Positions 29,895 to 38,190 of a stretch of 64,000 bases of DNA are shown piece by piece. This stretch comes from Pseudofrankia sp. DC12. Lineage in GTDB: Bacteria; Actinomycetota; Actinomycetes; Frankiales; Frankiaceae. A program made the translations under genes and the position numbers. Every line of letters begins with the position of its first letter. Within the stretch, counting starts at the first letter, position 1. Below the pieces are notes generated by a model that saw only the letters and a program-made list of their open reading frames with translations, was not told the DNA's origin and searched no databases. The stretch covers positions 2,763,208-2,827,207 of the forward strand of contig NZ_KQ031391.1 in assembly GCF_000966285.1 (NCBI RefSeq), read 5' to 3'.

Positions 29895-29944
29895 CCGGGT
29901 GGGGCTCATGGTCGTCAAGGCGACCTCGAATCCACCCGGTCATG
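29890..29944. terminator. Bidirectional hairpin between convergent genes
   Basis: CATGACCGGGTGG (29890-29902) and CCACCCGGTCATG (29932-29944) form a perfect 13-bp stem; the loop holds a second 5-bp hairpin, GGTCG/CGACC (29910-29925). It overlaps the stop of the AfsR-like gene and faces the stop of the ABC permease gene. Confidence 0.7.
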
Positions 29945-29963
29945 AGGCTCAGGAACGTCCGCG

Positions 29964-30806
29964 TCAGAGGTGACGCTTGTAGCTGCGCACCGAAAGCGGC
30001 GCGAAGATCGCGATCACGACCAGGCAGGCCACCAGCGTCCACCCCACCTGGGCGGACAGGTGCGCGTGGTTGGCCAGGTCCCGGTCGGCCGAGACCAGGT
30101 GCGAGACCGGGTTGACCTTGACGAACGCCTTCAGCGGGCCCGGCAGCGTGTCGACGGGCACGAACGCGTTCGACAGGAAGGTCAGCGGGAAGAGGATCAT
30201 CATCGACATGCCCTGGACGCTCTGCGCGCTGCGGGCGATGGTGCCGAAGAAGGTGAAGACCCAGGCCAGCGACCAGCCGGTGAAGATCGCCAGGAGGATC
30301 GCGCCGGCCACCCCGAGCACGCCTCCGCCGGGGCGGTAGCCGATGACGATGCCCATGGTGAAGGTAAGCGTCGACGCGATCGCGTACCGGATCAGGTCGG
30401 CGACCATCGGCCCGGCCAACGGCGCGATCCGGGCCATCGGCAGCGACTTGAACCGGTCGAAGACACCCTTGTCCATGTCCTCGCGCAGCTGCACGCCGGT
30501 GGCCATGCAGCAGGTCAGCACGGTCTGGGCGAGGATGCCGGGGATCATCAGCGGCAGGTAGCTCTTCACGTTCCCGGAGATCGCCCCGCCGAAGACGTAG
30601 GCGAACATCACCGTGAACAGGATCGGCTGCAGCGTCACGTCGAAGAACTGCTCCGGGTTGCGGCGCATCTTCTTGGTGGCCCGCCAGGCCATCGTGAGGA
30701 CCTGGCGGAGGGTGTCCGCCGGGCTGGGGCGGTGCTGGGTGCGGGCGACCGCGGCCCGCGGGTCGACGGTGATCGTGGCCCGGGGCTCGGCGGTGATCGT
30801 GGTCAT
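29964..30806 (-). CDS. ABC-2 type exporter permease, DrrB-like
   Basis: 280 residues with about six membrane segments, including PILFTVMFAYVFGGAI, the ABC-2 hallmark before the GNVKSYLPLMIPGILAQTVL loop, and FPLTFLSNAFVPVDTLPGPL. The latter is characteristic of daunorubicin-resistance (DrrB) and related drug or lipid exporters. It forms the membrane channel for the ATPase encoded just upstream, whose stop overlaps this ATG. Substrate unknown; a secondary metabolite or glycolipid is likely. Confidence 0.9.
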   Translation of the reverse strand: MTTITAEPRATITVDPRAAVARTQHRPSPADTLRQVLTMAWRATKKMRRNPEQFFDVTLQPILFTVMFAYVFGGAISGNVKSYLPLMIPGILAQTVLTCCMATGVQLREDMDKGVFDRFKSLPMARIAPLAGPMVADLIRYAIASTLTFTMGIVIGYRPGGGVLGVAGAILLAIFTGWSLAWVFTFFGTIARSAQSVQGMSMMILFPLTFLSNAFVPVDTLPGPLKAFVKVNPVSHLVSADRDLANHAHLSAQVGWTLVACLVVIAIFAPLSVRSYKRHL

Positions 30807-31810
30807 CGGGCCACCTCCTGTGGGGTCTGCTGCTTCGACTGGCTGGGCACGGCCGGGTCCGGCTGGTCGCCCTCGCCGGCGTCGTGGCCGGTGAGGGCGA
30901 GGAAGACCTCGTCAAGCGTCGGCTTGTCCACGCCGACCGAGGCGATGTTGACACCGGCCTGGCGCAGCCCGATCAGCACGTCGGCGACCCGGTCGGAGGT
31001 CTCGAGCGCGACGTTGAGCTGCCCGGCCTCGGGGGTGACGACCGGCTCCTCGCCGAGCTGGCGGCGGACGACATCCGTGGCCAGCGAGGTGTCCGCGCCC
31101 GAGGCCAGCCGCAGCCGCAGCGTCAGGTTGCCCACCGAGGTCTTCAGCTCGTCGGGGGTGCCCTCGGCGACCTTGCGGCCCCGGTCGATCACGGCGATCC
31201 GGCCGGCGAGCTGGTCGGCCTCGTCGAGGTACTGCGTGGTGAGCAGAACCGTGCACCCGCTGGCGACGAGGCCGCGGATGGTGTCCCACATCTGCCCGCG
31301 GGTGCGGGGGTCGAGGCCGGTGGTCGGCTCGTCGAGGAAGATCAGCGGGGGGCGGGTGATCAGGCTCGCGGCCAGGTCCAGCCGGCGGCGCATGCCGCCG
31401 GAGAACTGCGAGATCTGCTTCTTCGCCGCGTCCGTGAGGTCGAACTGCTCCAGCAGCTCGGCGGCCGTCGCGCGTGACTGGCGCGAGCTCAGGCCCTGGA
31501 GGCGGCCGAACATCCAGAGGTTCTCGGTGGCGGTGAGGTTCTCGTCGACGGAGGCGTACTGGCCGGTGACGCCGATGAGCTGGCGCACCCGGTGCGGCTC
31601 GCGGCGAACGTCGACACCGAAGATCGACGCGTCGCCGCCGTCGATCGTCAGCAGCGTCGCCAGCATCTTCAGCATCGTCGTCTTGCCGGCGCCGTTGGGG
31701 CCGAGGACGCCGAAGATCTCGCCTTCACCGATGTCAAGGTCGACGCTGTCGACGGCGCGCACGTCGCCGAACGTCTTGACCAGACCACGTGCGTGGACGG
31801 CGGCTGTCAT
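30803..31810 (-). CDS. ABC transporter ATP-binding protein, DrrA-like
   Basis: 335 residues. Walker A GVLGPNGAGKTTMLKML, Q-loop GVTGQYASVDENLTATENL (DrrA-type), signature FSGGMRRRLDLAASL, Walker B PPLIFLDEPTTGLDPRTR and switch His region TTQYLDEADQLA. The C-terminal domain with a DEVFLALTG motif is specific to the DrrA/daunorubicin group. With the permease it makes a two-gene exporter. The direct repeat at 31874-31905 lies 65-95 nt upstream of its start, where an activator could act. Confidence 0.93.
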   Translation of the reverse strand: MTAAVHARGLVKTFGDVRAVDSVDLDIGEGEIFGVLGPNGAGKTTMLKMLATLLTIDGGDASIFGVDVRREPHRVRQLIGVTGQYASVDENLTATENLWMFGRLQGLSSRQSRATAAELLEQFDLTDAAKKQISQFSGGMRRRLDLAASLITRPPLIFLDEPTTGLDPRTRGQMWDTIRGLVASGCTVLLTTQYLDEADQLAGRIAVIDRGRKVAEGTPDELKTSVGNLTLRLRLASGADTSLATDVVRRQLGEEPVVTPEAGQLNVALETSDRVADVLIGLRQAGVNIASVGVDKPTLDEVFLALTGHDAGEGDQPDPAVPSQSKQQTPQEVAR

Positions 31811-31873
31811 GAAGGTGCTCCTTCCGGACCGCTCCGGTGTGGCCGGCCCATGGGAACAACTCTGGCTGCCGCC

Positions 31874-31905
31874 GGTTTCACGGTGCCCTCAGGGTGGTTT
31901 CACGG
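31874..31905. promoter_or_regulatory. Direct repeat with 22-bp spacing between divergent ABC exporter and PPOX genes
   Basis: GGTTTCACGG occurs at 31874-31883 and again at 31896-31905, exactly 22 bp (two helical turns) apart. Direct repeats with 11- or 22-bp spacing are the known binding pattern of SARP/AfsR winged-helix regulators. This is a candidate site for the regulator encoded nearby. Confidence 0.4.
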
Positions 31906-31969
31906 GTACCCGATGGCTTTCGCGCGGCTGCCGGCCGGCTGGTGGGACGGGGTCCTAGACTTCGGCGCC

Positions 31970-32407
31970 ATGGCAATCAGCGATGAGAAGTACGTGGCGG
32001 TCACGACTTTCCGCAAAAACGGCGCCGGTGTCTCCACGCCGACCTGGATCGTGCCGCTCGACGACGGCCGGGTCGGTTTCTGGACGTCGTCCGCCTCCGG
32101 CAAGTACAAGCGGCTGCGCAACAACCCCAGGGTGACGGTCGCGCCCTCGGACGCCCGCGGCCGCATCAAGGCCGATACTGCCGCGGTCGACGGAACCGCC
32201 GAGCTGGCCCAGTCCGGTGCGGACTTCGACGCGATCCGGACCAGGGTGCGGGCGAAATACGGCGTCGCTGTCCACCTCACGAAGTTCCTCAACACCCTTG
32301 GCCACCTCGGCAAGGGCAGGTTCCCCTATGGCGACACCGGCGTCGTCATCACCCTCGCCGCCCCCGCCCCCGCCGCCGAGACCGAGACCGCGTCCAGCCT
32401 GGAATAG
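31970..32407 (+). CDS. PPOX-class F420-dependent (or flavin) oxidoreductase
   Basis: 145 residues. The split-barrel flavin fold is recognised by KYVAVTTFRKNGAGVSTPTW, GRVGFWTSSASGKYKRLRNN and VTVAPSDARGR, typical of the small F420-binding PPOX/FDOR-B proteins of actinobacteria. The ATG at 31970 is preferred over upstream starts because it immediately precedes this motif and lies 8 nt after a CCTAGACT box, so the message is probably leaderless. Cytosolic; substrate unknown. Confidence 0.82.
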   Translation: MAISDEKYVAVTTFRKNGAGVSTPTWIVPLDDGRVGFWTSSASGKYKRLRNNPRVTVAPSDARGRIKADTAAVDGTAELAQSGADFDAIRTRVRAKYGVAVHLTKFLNTLGHLGKGRFPYGDTGVVITLAAPAPAAETETASSLE

Positions 32408-32481
32408 CACCGGCGGCCCGATGATGGCCGGGTGGGCCACGAGGTAAGCCTCACTGACGCCAAAGCCCGGCCGACCGGCAT

Positions 32482-33285
32482 CTACTGGCTGCCGGAGTAA
32501 CCGCGAGGCCGTCGGCCAGGCCGGCGTCCGGCGACTCGAACGACGGCGATCTGGACGACCACAGCCGCGGCGAGCGCCGCGGCGAATGCCACAAATGTCC
32601 CGGCCGGGACGACGAGAACCGCGACGAGAAAGCAGAAAGTCGCGAATGCGGCCAGGCCTCGCAGAACGCCACGCAACAGCGCGGCCGTGAGCTGGTGGCC
32701 GTGCTGGGCCAGCGTGAACGCGGCGACGACACTGGTCGCGATCGGGAACGGGGCGAGAACACCGGTCAGCCGAGGGCCCAGCGCTGCCGCGGACTCCGTC
32801 AGCATGAGAACGAGGACCGCGGTGGCGACCGCGCGACCAGGCAGATCCCAGGCCGGCTGCGCGGCCCGGCCGTGCCCGCCGCCGGTCGGCGTAACGGCCG
32901 GCATCACCGCGACGGCGCCACCAGCCGCAGCCAGCGCGAGAAGAAGGCCGATCGGCGGCGGCACCACGAGCAACGCCAGGAGAAGGTCGGCGGTCAGGCA
33001 CGCGCCCCAGCCGACCGCGAGGCTGCCCTTCCAGCCCAGCTTGCGTGCGGCGCGGGCGAACACCACCGCGAACAGGGCGAGCGTCACCAGGCCGAGCAGC
33101 GCGGCGTTCGCGGCAGGCGCGGCGAACCGCCGGCCGTGCTGAAGGTCGGTGATAAGCAGGATCGGGCCGGCGACGACGGGCAGCGCGACCAACGTGCCGG
33201 CCAGGCCAGGTCCCCACCGTCGTCCCGCGAGTGACGAGGCGACGGCCAGGAGCGGGGCGAGCAGCAGTTTCAAGGCCAGCGTCAC
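32482..33285 (-). CDS. Integral membrane protein, function unknown
   Basis: 267 residues with seven or eight hydrophobic segments, among them LLLAPLLAVASSLAGRRWGP, GTLVALPVVAGPILLITDLQ and LGLVTLALFAVVFARAARKL. The family looks like an actinobacterial conserved membrane protein without assigned function; no transporter signature is visible. It is monocistronic, between a convergent PPOX gene and a divergent SDR gene. Confidence 0.7.
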   Translation of the reverse strand: MTLALKLLLAPLLAVASSLAGRRWGPGLAGTLVALPVVAGPILLITDLQHGRRFAAPAANAALLGLVTLALFAVVFARAARKLGWKGSLAVGWGACLTADLLLALLVVPPPIGLLLALAAAGGAVAVMPAVTPTGGGHGRAAQPAWDLPGRAVATAVLVLMLTESAAALGPRLTGVLAPFPIATSVVAAFTLAQHGHQLTAALLRGVLRGLAAFATFCFLVAVLVVPAGTFVAFAAALAAAVVVQIAVVRVAGRRPGRRPRGYSGSQ

Positions 33286-33463
33286 GACGGGATCCTCACC
33301 TGATCCTGGACCGTCCGCGGGACGGTTTGTGCCAGGACCTCCCGGTCGTCAGAGTGGTCGAGGCCACCGGTGCGGCCCCGCGCGAGGGTGACCTGGAGAA
33401 GTTCCGGCGGCGGCCCGGAGCCGCGGCCCGAGGTCGTCGGGCGAGCAGGGAAAGCGGGCTGCG

Positions 33464-34894
33464 ATGAGCCGAAAACGGCGCGTGTTCCTGACCGGCGCGA
33501 CCGGGAACTGGGGCCGCCGGGTGCTGCGCGAGTTCGCCGACCGGGCGGACCGGTTCGACGTCGTGGCCCTGGTGCTGCCGACCCGGCGCGAGCGCGCGGC
33601 CATCGCCGCGTTCAGCGACCTGCCGAACCTGCGGGTCGTCTGGGGCGACCTGACGGACTACGACACCGTCGAACAGTGCGTGCGCGGCAGCGACTACGTC
33701 CTGCACGTCGGCGCGATCGTCTCCCCGCAGGCGGACGACCAGCCGGAGCTCACCTACCGGGTCAACGTCGGCGGCGCACGGAACATCATCAGGGCGGCCC
33801 GGGCCCAGCCGGACCCCGGGGCGATCGGCGTCGTCATGATCGGATCGGTCGCCCAGACCGGTGACCGCAATCCACCGCATCACTGGGGCCGGGTCGGCGA
33901 CCCGCTTCGGGTCTCGCGGTTCGACGAGTACGGGCAGAGTAAGATCGTCGCCGAGCGGACGCTGATCGAATCCGGGCTGCCGCGCTGGGTGTGGCTGCGC
34001 CAGACCGGGATCTTCCACTCCGGGATGCTGGAGATCCGGGACGCGATCGTGACCCACGTGCCGTTCACGGGCGTCATGGAATGGGCGACCGCCGAGGACT
34101 CGGCCCGGCTGCTCGCCAACATCTGCGAGGACGGCGTGCCCGAGCGGTTCTGGGGCCGGGTCTACAACATCGGCGGCGGCGCCGACTGGCGGCTGACCAA
34201 CTGGGAGATTCAGGTCAGGCTGGCCGCCGTGCTCGGCGTGCCGGACATCCGGCGCTGGTACGAGCGCAACTGGTTCGCCACGCGGAACTTCCACGGCCAG
34301 TGGTACACCGACTCGGACGACCTGGAGAACCTCGTGCCGTTCCGGCGCGACACCGTGGACGACGCGCTGGCCCGGGCCGTCCGCGCGTGCCCTCGATCGG
34401 TGCGCCTGGCGGGAAGGATCCCGGCGGCGGTCGTGAAGAACCTCGTGATCGGCCCGCTCACCCGCCAGCCCCGCGGCAGCATGGCGTGGATCCGCGCCGA
34501 CGACGACCAGCGCATTCGCGCCTATTTCGGCTCCCGCGCGGACTGGGAGGCCATCGGCGACTGGTCCACCTTCCAGATCCCGGCGCCGGACCAGACCCCG
34601 CGGCTGCTCGACCACGGGTACGACGAGTCGAAGGACCCGGCTGCCTGGACCGACGACGACTTCGCCGCCGCCGCCGACTTCCGTGGCGGCGAGCTGCTGT
34701 CCGAGATCCTGCCTGCCGGCGACGTCACGGCACCGCTGCGCTGGCGGTGCGCCGACGGCCACGAGTTCACCGGCAGCGCACGCCTCATCCTCACCGCCGG
34801 CCATTGGTGCCCCGAATGTGTCCGCGACCCGGCCGGCTACGCCAAACAGGCCGTGGCCAACCGTTTCCTGGCCCAGATCGAGTCCACCTCGTAG
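33464..34894 (+). CDS. NAD-dependent epimerase/dehydratase (extended SDR) with C-terminal zinc-ribbon-like tail
   Basis: 476 residues. N-terminal Rossmann motif RVFLTGATGNWGRRVLREF (GxTGxxG), then LHVGAIVSPQADD, the YxxxK pair in FDEYGQSKIVAERTL and a long substrate domain. The last 60 residues contain WRCADGHEF and HWCPECV, two Cys-x-x/His clusters resembling a small zinc ribbon, an unusual addition for an SDR. Ribosome site AGGGAAAG precedes the ATG. The stop lies 1 bp from the stop of the convergent ABC-F gene. Substrate unknown. Confidence 0.78.
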   Translation: MSRKRRVFLTGATGNWGRRVLREFADRADRFDVVALVLPTRRERAAIAAFSDLPNLRVVWGDLTDYDTVEQCVRGSDYVLHVGAIVSPQADDQPELTYRVNVGGARNIIRAARAQPDPGAIGVVMIGSVAQTGDRNPPHHWGRVGDPLRVSRFDEYGQSKIVAERTLIESGLPRWVWLRQTGIFHSGMLEIRDAIVTHVPFTGVMEWATAEDSARLLANICEDGVPERFWGRVYNIGGGADWRLTNWEIQVRLAAVLGVPDIRRWYERNWFATRNFHGQWYTDSDDLENLVPFRRDTVDDALARAVRACPRSVRLAGRIPAAVVKNLVIGPLTRQPRGSMAWIRADDDQRIRAYFGSRADWEAIGDWSTFQIPAPDQTPRLLDHGYDESKDPAAWTDDDFAAAADFRGGELLSEILPAGDVTAPLRWRCADGHEFTGSARLILTAGHWCPECVRDPAGYAKQAVANRFLAQIESTS

Positions 34895-34895
34895 G

Positions 34896-36515
34896 TCAGC
34901 GACTGCGCTCGACCCGGCCCTCGTCCCAGACCGGCTCCGCGGTCTCGCGGACCTGACCGTCCATGCCGAAGGCCAGGAACCGGTCGAAGGCGCGCGCGAA
35001 CCAGCGGTCGTGGGTGACCGCGAGGACGGTGCCCTCGAACGACTCCAGCGCCGCCTGCAATGCCTCGGCCGATTCCAGGTCGAGGTTGTCGGTCGGCTCG
35101 TCGAGCAGCAGCGCGGTACTGCCGGCCAGCTCCAGCAGCAGGATCTGGAACCGCGCCTGCTGGCCACCCGAAAGCTTCTCGAACGGCAGATCACCCTGCG
35201 GTTCGAGCTCGTAACGGCGCAGCATGCCCATCGCGCCGCCACGGTTCTTGGCGTGGTCCTTCCAGAGAATGTCGACGAGGGTGTGGCCGGCCAGCTCCGG
35301 GTGGGCGTGCGTCTGCGCGAAATGGCCCGGCACGACGCGCGCTCCCAGCTTCCACTCACCGGTGTGGGCGACGGGCTGGCCGGCAAGCAGCCGCAGCAGG
35401 TGCGACTTCCCGGAACCGTTCGAGCCGAGGACCGCGACCCGTTCGCCGTAGAAGACCTCCAGGTCGAACGGGCGCATCAGCCCGCTCAGCTCCAGCCCCG
35501 CGCAGGTGAGCGCGCGGACCCCGGTCCGGCCGCCCCGCAGCCGCATCCGGATGTCCTGGCGGCGCGGCGGCTCCGGCGGCGGGCCGATCTCCTCGAACTT
35601 GCGCAGCCGGGTCTTCGCGGCCTGGTAGCGCGACGCCATGTCGGGGCTGCGCGCGGCGTACTGCTGCAGGTCGGCGACGAGCCGCTTCAGCTGGGCGTGC
35701 TTCTCGCCCCAGCGCCGGCCGAGCTCCTCGAAACGTTCGAAACGCTGCTGGCGGGCCTCGTGATAGGTCTCGAAGCTCTCGCCGTGCACCCAGACATCGG
35801 ATCCCGCCGGGCTCGGCTCCACACTGACGATCTTCTCGGCCGCACGGGACAACAGCTCCCGGTCGTGCGAGACGAACAACACGGTCTTACGCGTCGCTTT
35901 CAGCTGCTCCTCGAGCCAGCGCTTGCCCGGCACGTCGAGATAGTTGTCCGGCTCGTCGAGGAGCAGCACCCCGTCCGGGCCGCGCAGCAGCGCCTCCAGG
36001 ACCAGGCGTTTCTGCTCCCCGCCGGACAGCGTCCGGACCTCGCGCCACTGCGCCCGTTCGTATGGCGTGCCGAGCGCGGCCATGGTGCACGTGTCCCAGA
36101 CGGTCTCGGCCTCGTAGCCGCCGACCTCGGCCCAGTCGCTCAGCGCCTGCGCGTACTGCAGCTGCGCCGCCTCGTCGTCGCGCTCCATCATGGCCAGCTC
36201 GGCCGCGTCGACCTGGACGGCCACCTCCCGGACCCGTGGCTCGGCCACCGAGACCAGCAGGTCGCGGACCGACCGCTCGTCGCGCACCGAACCGACGAAC
36301 TGCGGCATCACGCCGAGGCCACCGCTGACCACGACCGTCCCGCCGTGCGGGCGCAGCTCGCCGGACAGCAGCCGCAGCAGCGTCGTCTTGCCGGCGCCGT
36401 TAGCGCCCACCAGGGCGGCCTTCGCGCCTTCTCCCACCCGGAAGGACGTGTCCGAGAACAGCACCCGCCCGTCCGGCAGGTAGTACTCGACGTGCGCCAC
36501 TTCCAGATGCCCCAT
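34896..36515 (-). CDS. ABC-F family ATPase (ribosome-associated, antibiotic-resistance/translation factor type)
   Basis: 539 residues with two ABC domains and no membrane part. Domain 1: ALVGANGAGKTTLLRLLSG, RTLSGGEQKRLVLEALL, GVLLLDEPDNYLDVPG. Domain 2: VAVLGSNGSGKSHLLRLLAG, EKLSGGQQARFQILLLELAG, ALLLDEPTDNLDLESAEAL. Between them is the charged, helical linker typical of ABC-F (about residues 240-320). These proteins act on the ribosome, relieving stalls or protecting it from antibiotics; which class this belongs to cannot be told. Confidence 0.9.
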   Translation of the reverse strand: MGHLEVAHVEYYLPDGRVLFSDTSFRVGEGAKAALVGANGAGKTTLLRLLSGELRPHGGTVVVSGGLGVMPQFVGSVRDERSVRDLLVSVAEPRVREVAVQVDAAELAMMERDDEAAQLQYAQALSDWAEVGGYEAETVWDTCTMAALGTPYERAQWREVRTLSGGEQKRLVLEALLRGPDGVLLLDEPDNYLDVPGKRWLEEQLKATRKTVLFVSHDRELLSRAAEKIVSVEPSPAGSDVWVHGESFETYHEARQQRFERFEELGRRWGEKHAQLKRLVADLQQYAARSPDMASRYQAAKTRLRKFEEIGPPPEPPRRQDIRMRLRGGRTGVRALTCAGLELSGLMRPFDLEVFYGERVAVLGSNGSGKSHLLRLLAGQPVAHTGEWKLGARVVPGHFAQTHAHPELAGHTLVDILWKDHAKNRGGAMGMLRRYELEPQGDLPFEKLSGGQQARFQILLLELAGSTALLLDEPTDNLDLESAEALQAALESFEGTVLAVTHDRWFARAFDRFLAFGMDGQVRETAEPVWDEGRVERSR

Positions 36516-36645
36516 GGGCGGATCCTCGCGGGCGCGTCACGGCCTGGCAAACCGTTTGATCGCCACGAGCCCCTGGCCGGTGTGCGCCGCGCCGGGCGGC
36601 TTGCGCGGGAGCCGGGCGTCGCGCCGGCTGGGATAGTCGGGGGCC

Positions 36646-36917
36646 ATGACTTATGGCACGATTGTCCGCCCGGTGGATGCCCGCACCTTCCTTTACGCCG
36701 GACAGCCGATGGCGGTGCTCGCCGAGCCGGCGCCAGGAGTGGACTCCCTGGCCGCCGCGGAGATGCTCGTTCCGCCGTTGTTCGCGGGGCCGGTGCCACA
36801 CGCCCACAACGGGTTCGACGAGGCGCTCTACGTGCTGGACGGCGTGCTGCTGCTTACCTACGGCCAGGCCGAGCCGGTCGAGGCATCCGCGGGCACCTTC
36901 TGCATGGCGCCGCATGC
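36646..36917 (+). pseudogene. N-terminal remnant of a cupin-domain protein
   Basis: Starting at an ATG 8 nt after GATAGT, about 90 codons encode the first half of a cupin barrel: VPPLFAGPVPHAHNGFDEAL with metal-binding His residues, then YVLDGVLLLTYG and AGTFCMAPH. The second cupin motif is lost. The reading frame continues as nonsense through an antisense glycosyltransferase fragment. Probably once a small metal-binding cupin of 140-150 aa. Confidence 0.65.
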
Positions 36918-37254
36918 TCAGCAGGTCGTACGTCCGTTCCAGGTACTCCGGCAACAGGACGTCGTCGTCGGCCGCCCAGCGGAAGAAGCGCCCCCGCGAG
37001 ATCCTGGCGACCTCGTTGTAGTTGGCGTTCGCGCCGATGTTCTCCGCCTGTCGCAGGTAGCGAACCCGCGAGTCCTCCTTGGCGAAGCGGCGACAGAGCT
37101 CCTCCGTGCCATCGGTGGAGGCATTGTCCGAGATCACCAGCTCGAAGTCACCGAACGTCTGCGCCAGATGCGACTCGATCGCCGCCCCGAGGAAGTCAGC
37201 GCCGTTGTACACCGGAATCCCGATGCTGACCTCAGGTACCCGGGATTCCGTCAT
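36918..37254 (-). pseudogene. N-terminal remnant of a GT2 glycosyltransferase
   Basis: About 112 codons of a GT-A family 2 glycosyltransferase: EVSIGIPVYNGADFLGAAIE, ELVISDNASTDGTEEL, ENIGANANYNEVARISRG and the metal-binding WAADDDVLLPEYLERTYDLL. The acceptor-binding C-terminal half is gone; the sequence collides with the cupin fragment near 36917. The intact start suggests it may still be transcribed. Confidence 0.7.
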
Positions 37255-37673
37255 CGCAGCGTCTCCGTCTGTCGATCGTCAGCCTGCCGAGCACCAGGGC
37301 CGCGCCCGGGCGTGCACATTGGCGCTCGACCGCGGGTGGATCAGGGTCTCCCGCCGGCGTCGCACCCTCCAGGGCGAGCAGAGCCCCCGGGAACACGTCA
37401 CCTCAAACGCGCCAACCATACCCTCACGTGAGGGTATGGTTGGCCCTGGGTGCGGATGGGACTCGAGGCCCAGCGGGCCGCGAGGGAGCGGCCGCGACGA
37501 GCGTTCGCCCACGTCGCGGACGCCAGGACACCGGCTGGTCTCGTGCGGTGTCGAGCTGGCTACGTTCGGGGACCCCGGTGTGGCGGCCCACCGCGCCGGA
37601 GATCGCCCCATCGCCTGCCGCCGCAGGCCCCCTGGCTCGCACCACCTCGGGCCTGCGCGCGGCCGCTCGGTGA
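37255..37673. other. Non-coding stretch holding a long palindrome
   Basis: No gene is recognisable on either strand in this roughly 420-bp gap. The notable element is the 34-bp perfect palindrome listed separately. The right end runs into the decapitated nuclease frame after a TGA at 37671. Confidence 0.6.
37411..37444. promoter_or_regulatory. Perfect 34-bp palindrome centred on CACGTG
   Basis: The left half GCCAACCATACCCTCAC is followed immediately by its exact reverse complement GTGAGGGTATGGTTGGC, with no spacer. It could be an operator for a dimeric (TetR- or MerR-type) regulator, or a hairpin/cruciform. No regulator gene lies next to it; the nearest intact start is the truncated GT2 gene 157 bp to the left. 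Confidence 0.6.
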
Positions 37674-38190
37674 TTCCTTTTCACCCAGATCACGAGCAAC
37701 TCCCCCGAGGGCACCGCCCCCAGCGGCAACTCGGTCGTCCTGAGCTACCAGCGCAACGCGGCCGGCACCGACAAGGAGGCGCACGAGGGCGAGCTGATCG
37801 CGCCCCAGGGTGACTTCACCGTCTCGGACAACTACGACGCGAACTGGTACGGCTCCTTCACGCTGGCCGCCGGGGACACCCCGCTGCACCAGCCGACGGA
37901 CGTCGGCACCGCCGGCAGCCCCGCCGCGCAGTCCGCCGCCGCCGACAACGCCGCGCGGATGGTCACCCTCGACGACGGGTCGAGCGTCAACTACTCGACC
38001 GGCGCGAACGCGCGCTACGTCGACCTGGGCAGCACGCTCGACCCGGCGGAGCAGACGTACTCGTACAACAGCCTTGAGGGCTCGCTGGATCACGTGCTCG
38101 CCAACCCGGCCGCGCTGACGATGGTGACCAGCGCGGACGTGTGGCAGGGCAACGCCCAGGAGGCCGTCGCCTTCGCCTACAGCCGCTACA
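37674..38190 (+). pseudogene. Internal fragment of a secreted ExeM/NucH-type nuclease (lamin-tail/OB plus EEP domains)
   Basis: The frame opens just after a stop with no start codon. It reads SNSPEGTAPSGNSVVLSYQR, then LIAPQGDFTVSDNYDANWYG, LAAGDTPLHQPTDVG and MVTLDDGSS, matching the middle domains of large extracellular nucleases. It then jumps to YSYNSLEGSLDHVLANP and ADVWQGNAQEAVAFAYSRYN, the C-terminal part of the exonuclease-endonuclease-phosphatase domain. The several hundred residues normally between these blocks are missing. So it is truncated at both ends and internally deleted. Confidence 0.6.

Noticed and set aside
30884-31477. Plus-strand frames opposite the ABC exporter
   Set aside because: Shadow frames of the well-supported drrA/drrB-like genes.
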